NCBI RefSeq assembly: GCF_937873615.1
Contig: NZ_CALMYP010000066.1
Location: forward strand, 1 to 64,000
Source of the DNA: an uncultured Paracoccus sp.
GTDB lineage: Bacteria > Pseudomonadota > Alphaproteobacteria > Rhodobacterales > Rhodobacteraceae
Reading direction: 5' to 3'
DNA: 64,000 bases
In this document: positions 56,163 through 64,000 of the stretch, in pieces
Layout of the letters: every line of letters begins with the position of its first letter
How positions within the stretch are numbered: the first letter of the stretch is position 1
Program-made: the position numbers and the translations under genes
The notes under the pieces: generated by a model
The model's database searches: none
Told to the model about the DNA's origin: nothing
What the model saw: only the letters and a program-made list of their open reading frames with translations

Positions 56163-56189
56163 AAAACGCCGGGCCATCATGGCCCGGCG
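56163..56189 (-). terminator. Terminator behind sat/cysC
   Basis: On the minus strand CGCCGGGCCAT and ATGGCCCGGCG form an 11-bp perfect inverted repeat (loop about five bases), followed by TTTTCA. It separates sat/cysC from the glycosyltransferase pair. Confidence 0.85.
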
Positions 56190-56212
56190 CGCGTTCTCAT
56201 TCAATTGCCGGA

Positions 56213-57922
<1,710 letters not shown>

Positions 57923-58115
57923 GAGAGGCACTCGGTCGGTTCGGACGAAAGAATTGGCCGCGACCGGGACCGGCCACAGCTTTGCGCCGCGCATAGACCC
58001 CAATGCCCCAACAATCAACTACAGCTATGGGCATTTTGCTGCATTCCTGTGCATGACGGCAATTCCGTCACTGCATGACCGGGGGTGGCCGGATCGCGGT
58101 TGAGGCAGGACGGAG

Positions 58116-58619
58116 TTACAGCTTGCGGCTGTCATAGGCCCAGTGCAGCAGCGCCTGACGCTGGCGCGGGCGGCAGAAGACATCGCCCGGATCGCAGGCC
58201 TTGCGCAATTGCCCGACATGGCGGCGGATGGCGCGCCAGCGGCCGATCTGGCGGGCATCGTCAGCATGGCGGCGACCCATCCAATAGCGGCAATACCATT
58301 GAAACCAGCCGCGTGGATCGTCCTGATGCAGCCACCCCTTGCGCCGCCATTCCGAAAGCGGCTGGCTGGCATCGACGCCGAAACAGTTCAGCGACGGATC
58401 CGGCTTGCCCGGCGAAAGCTTCGCATCCTTGAACCAGTCGGCGGGAAATTCGGCCCGGCAATCGGTCAGGTAGCAGCCGCCGAAAACGCCGAGCCTCAGC
58501 ATCTCGGCCGGCGTCAGGTCGGGGCTGAAACCTTCGCCGAAATCCGCGCCCGAAGGCGCGGTCAGTTCATAGGCGTAGCCCCGCTGCATCCTGTCATCGA
58601 CCTCGATACGGCGGGGCAT
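58116..58619 (-). CDS. Conserved protein of unknown function upstream-coupled to trxB
   Basis: A 167-residue soluble protein, start MPRRIEVDDRMQRGYAYELTAPSGADF, with a Trp/Tyr-rich centre (WFQWYCRYWMGRR) and an Arg-rich C-terminus. Its start lies five bases after the trxB stop on the same strand, so it is probably cotranscribed with trxB. It resembles hypothetical proteins of Rhodobacteraceae, but no function is known to me. Confidence 0.6.
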   Translation of the reverse strand: MPRRIEVDDRMQRGYAYELTAPSGADFGEGFSPDLTPAEMLRLGVFGGCYLTDCRAEFPADWFKDAKLSPGKPDPSLNCFGVDASQPLSEWRRKGWLHQDDPRGWFQWYCRYWMGRRHADDARQIGRWRAIRRHVGQLRKACDPGDVFCRPRQRQALLHWAYDSRKL

Positions 58620-58623
58620 GGCG

Positions 58624-59640
<1,017 letters not shown>

Positions 59641-59705
59641 TTAGCTAATGCACTGGTCCCGGCTCTTCAATCGCGGCGGAACGAGCGTGTGACGTTAAGG
59701 CAAAA

Positions 59706-59724
59706 CGCGAAATATTATTGCGCG
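59706..59724. promoter_or_regulatory. Palindromic Lrp-type operator
   Basis: CGCGAAATATTATTGCGCG, an almost perfect palindrome with AT-rich centre (one mismatched pair), 65 bases before the Lrp-family ATG and in the divergent region with trxB. Lrp/AsnC proteins bind AT-centred palindromes and often their own promoter. Inferred from pattern. Confidence 0.5.
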
Positions 59725-59788
59725 AAGGCCCCGCCGCGTATAGCTTCATTCCCATTTCCAGACCGACCCATTCCATGAGGGCTTAGCC

Positions 59789-60277
59789 ATGGCCAGTACC
59801 AAACTGGACGAAATCGACCGCCGGATTCTGGCCGAGCTTCAGGGCGACGGGCGGATGACCAATGTCGAACTGGCCCGCCGGGTCGGCATATCCGCCCCGC
59901 CCTGCCTGCGCCGCGTCCGGGTGCTGGAGGAAGCCGGTTACATCCGTGGCTATCACGCCGATCTCGATCCGGGCTGCCTCGGCTTCGATGTGCAGGTCTT
60001 CGCCATGGTCCGCCTGCAGAACCAGTCCGAGCGCGACCTCGCCACCTTCGAGGAGCGCGTCCGGGCCTGGCCGCTGGTCCGCGAATGCCACATGCTGAAC
60101 GGCGAGATCGACTTCATCCTGAAATGCGTGGCCCCCGACCTGCCGAGCTTTCAGCATTTCCTGACCGAAAGCCTGACCGCCGCGCCGAACGTCGCCTCGG
60201 TCAAGACCTCGCTGGTGATCCGGGGCGCCAAGGACGAGCCGGGCGTGCCTTTCCCGGCTGGCTACAGCAAACGCTAG
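59789..60277 (+). CDS. Lrp/AsnC family transcriptional regulator
   Basis: A 162-residue regulator with an N-terminal helix-turn-helix (KLDEIDRRILAELQGDGRMTNVELARRVG, recognition helix SAPPCLRRVRVLEEAG) and a C-terminal RAM effector domain with CHMLNGEIDFILK. It senses amino acids in relatives. No transporter of amino acids lies alongside; the liv operon 45 kb upstream is a possible but unproven target. Its end overlaps the pgeF stop. Confidence 0.9.
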   Translation: MASTKLDEIDRRILAELQGDGRMTNVELARRVGISAPPCLRRVRVLEEAGYIRGYHADLDPGCLGFDVQVFAMVRLQNQSERDLATFEERVRAWPLVRECHMLNGEIDFILKCVAPDLPSFQHFLTESLTAAPNVASVKTSLVIRGAKDEPGVPFPAGYSKR

Positions 60278-61095
60278 GACTGCCCGAGCGATCCCGTCGC
60301 CATCGGTTGCAGCGTGATCCCCGCCTGGCCCGGCAGGGCGATGGCCGAGATCAGCCGGCCATAATCGGCCTCGCCCTGATGGGTGCTGCGGCGATAGGAA
60401 AAGAAGCGTTCGGGGTCGGAATAGGTGCAATGGCGTGTCCATGCCGCCTCGACCCCAGCGGCGCGCAGACGCATCAGCCCGAAAGAGGGCAGATCGAACA
60501 TCGGCTTCTCATTCGGACCGTTCGAGAAGAAGCGTTGGTAGTCCGGGTCTTCGGCGGTGAACTCATCCATGAAATCCCAGCCGACCTCATAGGCGCGCTG
60601 CGAGATCGTGGGCCCGATCACCGCGCGGATGTTCTGCGCGCCGAGATCGCGCATCGCCTGCACCGTCGCCTCCAGCACGCCGCCAAGCGCGCCGCGCCAG
60701 CCGGCATGGGCGGCACCGATCACACCGGCGGCAGGGTCGGCGAACAGCACCGGCTGGCAATCCGCCGTCAGCACCGCCAACGCCACCCCCGGCAGGGCCG
60801 AGACGATGCCATCGGCGCGGATATGGTCGCTTGTCGCCGCATCCTCGAGCACAGAAAGCGTCACCACATCGGCGGAATGAACCTGATGGACACCGGCCAG
60901 CCGGTCGGGGGCCACGCCCATCGCCTCGGCCACGCGGGCGCGGTTGGTGGCCACGATCTCGGTCTGGTCGTTCGAGCCGCGCCCGCAATTCAGCCCCGCA
61001 TAAAGGCCGGAACTGGCCCCGCCCTTGCGGGTGAAAAAGCCGTGCCGGACGCCGTCCAGCAGATCATGGGTCAGGATTTCGAGCGTCAGTTTCAT
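60274..61095 (-). CDS. pgeF: Peptidoglycan editing factor PgeF
   Basis: A 273-residue protein of the YfiH/DUF152 (laccase-like) family. It has GFFTRKGGASSGLYAGLNCG at the start, the zinc-site segments QVHSADVV, TADCQPVLFADP and AAHAGWRGALGGVLE, and IGPTISQRAYEVG. It removes non-canonical L-Ser from the peptidoglycan stem peptide in E. coli. Start overlaps the preceding midA-like stop by four bases, so it is coupled. Confidence 0.92.
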   Translation of the reverse strand: MKLTLEILTHDLLDGVRHGFFTRKGGASSGLYAGLNCGRGSNDQTEIVATNRARVAEAMGVAPDRLAGVHQVHSADVVTLSVLEDAATSDHIRADGIVSALPGVALAVLTADCQPVLFADPAAGVIGAAHAGWRGALGGVLEATVQAMRDLGAQNIRAVIGPTISQRAYEVGWDFMDEFTAEDPDYQRFFSNGPNEKPMFDLPSFGLMRLRAAGVEAAWTRHCTYSDPERFFSYRRSTHQGEADYGRLISAIALPGQAGITLQPMATGSLGQS

Positions 61096-62153
61096 GTTTC
61101 CCTGTCCGCGCCGCGCGTCGGTTGGCGCGTGAAGCCTGCGGGCGCGGGCGCGGCTTTCGGCCAGATGGCAAGCGCCTTGAACAACTCACCCATTTCCGCC
61201 GAGTCGGTCAAGCGTCGTGCCGCAACCAAGGCCCCGGCATCGCCCGAAGCCGCCAGCTTTTCCGCCCGGGCCGCGATCCCGAGCGCGCCCAGAAGCGCGC
61301 CCTGCGTAGTATAGCCGAAGGCGCAGCCGGCCGCATCCGCTGCCGCCGCCAGATGGGCGAAATCGACATGCGCCGTCAGATCGGCCATGCCGGGCGCGGC
61401 CAGCGGATCGACAGGCCGATGCGCCGACAGCGCCTGAAACGTGTCGCAGCGCCCGTTCCAACCGCCGTAATCGAGGATCAGCGCCACCCCGCCATGGGTC
61501 GCGATCCTGCTGGCGATTTCGGTCACGATGGCACCGGCGGCGGGACAACGCTCGATCACATCGCCCTCAACACCGGGCAGATCCACGCTGAGCGGCGGGC
61601 CGAGGCCGAAGCGCAGGTCTTCGCCGTCGAGGCCGATCAGCCGCTCGGCCCAGCCCTGCGCGCCGCGCTGGAACTGCTGGATCGGCAGGGCATCGAAGAA
61701 TTCGTTGGCGATCAGGAACAGTGGCGCCTGCGGCAGGGCGGCGACATCGTCGGCATGGACCAGCTCTCCAAGCGCCTGCCGCTGCATCGCGCGCAGATGC
61801 GGCGAGGCCTCGACCAGATGCAGCCGCGCCGCCTCGCTCATGCCGGGCACAATGCGGATGGCGCGGCCAAGATCGGCCATCAAGGTGCCCCGGCCCGGCC
61901 CGATCTCGGCCAGTGTAAACGGCGAAGGCCGGCCCTGATCCAGCCAGGCCTGCCCGAGGCAGAGGCCCAGCAATTCCCCGAACATCTGGCTGATCTCGGG
62001 CGCGGTGGTGAAATCGCCCGCCACGCCGAAAGGATCGCGGGTGGTGTAATAGCCATGCTCAGGGTGCAGCAGGCAGATTTCCATGTAGCGCGCGACCGAG
62101 ATCGGCCCCGAGCGCCGGATCTCGTCCCGGATCTGGGCGTCAAGCGGCGTCAT
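61092..62153 (-). CDS. SAM-dependent methyltransferase, MidA/NDUFAF7 family
   Basis: A 353-residue protein of DUF185. The family N-terminus ISVARYMEICLLHPEHGYYTTRDPFGVAGDFTTAPEISQ is split here by its own length, and AEIGPGRGTLMADLGRAIR is the SAM loop. The eukaryotic relative methylates an Arg of complex I subunit NDUFS2, so a complex I target is possible in this organism but unproven. Its start overlaps the lgt stop (ATGA), forming lgt-midA-pgeF. Confidence 0.85.
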   Translation of the reverse strand: MTPLDAQIRDEIRRSGPISVARYMEICLLHPEHGYYTTRDPFGVAGDFTTAPEISQMFGELLGLCLGQAWLDQGRPSPFTLAEIGPGRGTLMADLGRAIRIVPGMSEAARLHLVEASPHLRAMQRQALGELVHADDVAALPQAPLFLIANEFFDALPIQQFQRGAQGWAERLIGLDGEDLRFGLGPPLSVDLPGVEGDVIERCPAAGAIVTEIASRIATHGGVALILDYGGWNGRCDTFQALSAHRPVDPLAAPGMADLTAHVDFAHLAAAADAAGCAFGYTTQGALLGALGIAARAEKLAASGDAGALVAARRLTDSAEMGELFKALAIWPKAAPAPAGFTRQPTRGADRET

Positions 62154-63013
62154 CGGGCCGGCAGGCGCAGCGCGCGGATGATGAACAGAAGGCCAAGTGC
62201 CAGCATCGGCAGCGACAGGATCTGCCCCATGCTCAGCCCCAGTGCCACGCGGCCAAGCGGGTTTTCGGGCGTGATGAACTGCGCATCCGCGACCCTGAAA
62301 AGCTCGACGAAGATCCGTGCCAGCGCATAGCCCGACAGGAAGACCCCAAGCGCCAGCCCCGGCCTGCGCAGCCCGCCCGCCCGGACCAGCCCGAACAGGA
62401 TCAGGCCCAGAAGCAGCCCTTCCAGCCCGGCCTCGTAAAGCTGGCTGGGATGGCGGGCGCAAAGCCCCTCGACCCCTGGGCAGTTCTGCGCCATCTCGCC
62501 GGGAAAGATCACCCCCCAGGGCAGATCGGTGGGCCGGCCCCAAAGCTCGGCATTGATGAAATTGGCGATGCGCCCGAAGAACAGCCCGATGGGGGCCACC
62601 ACTGCCAGCGCATCGGCCAGCCGCAGGGGCGAGACCTCATTGCGCCGCGCCCACCACCAGGCGGCCAGCACCACGCCGGCAAAGCCGCCATGGAAGGACA
62701 TGCCGCCTTCCCAGACCTTCAGGATCTCCAGCGGATTCTTCAGGTAAAAGCCGGGCTGATAGAAGAACACGAATCCCAGCCGCCCGCCGATCACCACCCC
62801 GGCCACGATCCAGGTCAGCAGATCCTCGACCTTCCCGGCGGGCATCGGCGCCTTGTCGCCCCAGACCCGGACGGATTTCATCAGCTTCCAGACCGCCAGC
62901 GCCCCCAGCACCAGCCCGACCAGATAGGCAAGCGCATACCAGCGCAGCGAAAACGCGCGCTCGCCCAGATGGATGGTGAAGATCTCGGGCGAAATATCGG
63001 GGAACGGGATCAT
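62150..63013 (-). CDS. lgt: Prolipoprotein diacylglyceryl transferase
   Basis: A 287-residue membrane enzyme with about seven helices that attaches diacylglycerol to lipoprotein cysteines. The Lgt signature GRIANFINAELWGRPT, the segment FHGGFAGV and the RHPSQLYEAGLEG motif are all present. It is the first gene of the lgt-midA-pgeF operon. It would modify the CAP lipoprotein predicted at 15.7-16.3 kb. Confidence 0.96.
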   Translation of the reverse strand: MIPFPDISPEIFTIHLGERAFSLRWYALAYLVGLVLGALAVWKLMKSVRVWGDKAPMPAGKVEDLLTWIVAGVVIGGRLGFVFFYQPGFYLKNPLEILKVWEGGMSFHGGFAGVVLAAWWWARRNEVSPLRLADALAVVAPIGLFFGRIANFINAELWGRPTDLPWGVIFPGEMAQNCPGVEGLCARHPSQLYEAGLEGLLLGLILFGLVRAGGLRRPGLALGVFLSGYALARIFVELFRVADAQFITPENPLGRVALGLSMGQILSLPMLALGLLFIIRALRLPAR

Positions 63014-63122
63014 GGCGGTCCTTCATTTTCGCGCGCACGCTAGCGACGGAACGGTCGGTGTCAACATTGAACCCGGGCGCGCCCTGCCCCATATAGTCGG
63101 CAAACGCCTTGAGGAGCATCAT

Positions 63123-63383
63123 ATGTCCACGCAAAACAAGTTCTTCGACGATATGTCACGGATGATGACAAACGCGATGGGTGTCGCCCAGGGCGCCAAG
63201 GACGAGGCCGGGAACGCCTTCAATTCCTGGATCGACCGCTGGCTGGCCGAGCGCGATCTGGTCACGCGCGAGGAATTCGACGCCGTGCGCGACATGGCGA
63301 TCAAGGCCCGCACCGAGAATGCCGAACTGAAATCCCGCCTCGACGCGATCGAGACGCGGCTGAACGAAGCCGGTCAGGGCTGA
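63123..63383 (+). CDS. Accessory factor UbiK family protein
   Basis: An 86-residue helical protein. The N-terminal NKFFDDMSRMMTNAMGVAQG segment and the C-terminal coiled coil LVTREEFDAVRDMAIKARTENAELKSRL fit the BMFP/UbiK family, which helps the ubiquinone-synthesis complex. A GAGGAG lies just before the ATG. Its last bases overlap the stop of the convergent membrane protein by ten bases. Confidence 0.8.
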   Translation: MSTQNKFFDDMSRMMTNAMGVAQGAKDEAGNAFNSWIDRWLAERDLVTREEFDAVRDMAIKARTENAELKSRLDAIETRLNEAGQG

Positions 63384-63703
63384 TCCAGCGCAATCCTTTG
63401 CTGAAGACTGCCGTCGCGGCCATAGACCAGCACCTCGCCGGTATCGGTCACCACGATCAGGTGCCGCGCCGAAAAGGTCACGGCCTCGGCGCTGGCACCT
63501 TCCGGCAGGGCGACGGCGGCGGGAAGCTCTGGCAGGGGCGGCGCGCTCAGGCGGATCCACAGGATGGCGACGATGGCGGCAAGCCCCAGCACCATGGCCA
63601 CGGCCATTCCGGCGACGAGCAGACGCAGAAATCTCAAATGCGGCACGATCTGGGGCGAATCCGCCTCGTCCTGCGCCTTCGCATGATCTATGTCGCGTTG
63701 CAT
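63374..63703 (-). CDS. Small membrane protein, DUF6476-like
   Basis: A 109-residue protein with a polar N-terminus, one membrane helix (about 27-50, LLVAGMAVAMVLGLAAIVAILWI) and a C-terminal periplasmic beta segment (VTFSARHLIVVTDTGEVLVYGRDGS). The DUF6476 name is from memory and tentative. Its ATG overlaps the ATG of the divergent RluA-type gene by two bases (CATG). Confidence 0.65.
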   Translation of the reverse strand: MQRDIDHAKAQDEADSPQIVPHLRFLRLLVAGMAVAMVLGLAAIVAILWIRLSAPPLPELPAAVALPEGASAEAVTFSARHLIVVTDTGEVLVYGRDGSLQQRIALDQP

Positions 63704-64000
63704 GGCTGAGTTGATCCTGACAATTCCCGACGATCTGACCGTGCGCCTTGATAAGGCGCTTGCCGATCTTGCGCCAGCGGAAGCGGCCCTGTCACGTTCG
63801 CGCATCGCCCGGCTGATCGCTGACGGCGCGGTCAGCGGGCCGGATGGGGCGGTGACGCAGCCGAAGCACCGCACCACACCGGGCGAAACCTATCGCATCG
63901 CCCTGCCCGCGCCGGAACCGGTCGAGACCCTGCCGCAGGACATCCCGCTGAACGTGGTCCATGAGGACGACGATCTGATCGTCATCGACAAGCCCGCCGG
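63702..64000 (+). CDS. RluA family pseudouridine synthase (5' part, cut by window edge)
   Basis: The first 99 codons. An S4 RNA-binding domain at about 15-75 (VRLDKALADLAPA, LSRSRIARLIADGAV) is followed by the start of the catalytic domain at the conserved DDDLIVIDKPAG. RluD-like enzymes convert uridines of 23S rRNA to pseudouridine. The reading frame is intact up to the right edge; the catalytic Asp lies beyond it. Divergent from the small membrane protein with overlapping start codons. Confidence 0.85.
   Translation, partial: MAELILTIPDDLTVRLDKALADLAPAEAALSRSRIARLIADGAVSGPDGAVTQPKHRTTPGETYRIALPAPEPVETLPQDIPLNVVHEDDDLIVIDKPA

Overview
The window is GC-rich (mostly around two-thirds G+C by eye), densely coded, and looks like a chromosomal segment of a Rhodobacteraceae-type alphaproteobacterium, most likely Paracoccus or a close relative. 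The basis is the gene content: meso-DAP-type MurE with a DNPR motif, the murA/DUF2948/hisD/UPF0262/LMW-phosphatase run, class II DAHP synthase, a Hint-domain protein, DUF1150 behind Hsp20, fused Sat-CysC, and a DUF1127 gene followed by CCUCCUCCC hairpin RNAs. No rRNA, tRNA, CRISPR, prophage or intact insertion sequence was recognised.

Layout. 0.3-6.5 kb: a minus-strand, tightly overlapped operon (56-aa protein, murA, DUF2948, GNAT, hisD, SemiSWEET, UPF0262, LMW-PTP) ending next to a thiolase. 6.5-9.5 kb: trmJ, a ThiE-like gene and class II aroG. 9.6-15.6 kb: a branched-chain amino-acid-type ABC transporter (livK, livG, livF, two unknown coupled genes, livH, livM) with a shared inverted-repeat motif in front of livK and livG. 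15.7-21 kb: CAP lipoprotein, guaA, parC, SH3 protein. 21-30.2 kb: the first half of the dcw cell-wall/division cluster on the minus strand (mraZ, rsmH, ftsL, ftsI, murE, murF, mraY, murD); it stops after murD.

30.2-37.1 kb is the accessory and regulatory part. It holds a long mraZ leader with TGGGA repeats, a PhzF-like gene, and a DUF1127 gene (CcaF1-like) followed by an array of ten hairpins, each presenting a CUCCUCCC-type loop and organised as five two-hairpin units ending in a terminator. This matches the CcaF1-CcsR stress sRNA locus known from Rhodobacter sphaeroides, apparently with an extra copy. Next come rlmJ, a His-rich exported protein, an AT-rich island with one ApeA-like HEPN gene (putative phage defence), and a 156-bp tandem repeat of about 4.3 copies.

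37.1-64 kb is mainly housekeeping: folE2, metZ, an alpha/beta hydrolase, yciB, a DUF1223 protein, acnA, an Ala-rich exported protein, a Hint protein, uvrD, an M19 dipeptidase, nudix-purK-purE overlapping on the minus strand, hsp20-DUF1150 behind a heat-shock-type promoter, two glycosyltransferases, sat/cysC, trxB, an Lrp regulator with a palindromic operator, the lgt-midA-pgeF operon, ubiK, a small membrane protein, and the start of an RluA-type pseudouridine synthase cut by the right edge.

The most interesting signals are the expanded CcsR-like array with phased repeats upstream, the HEPN island with the adjoining minisatellite, and the two unknown genes embedded in the liv operon.
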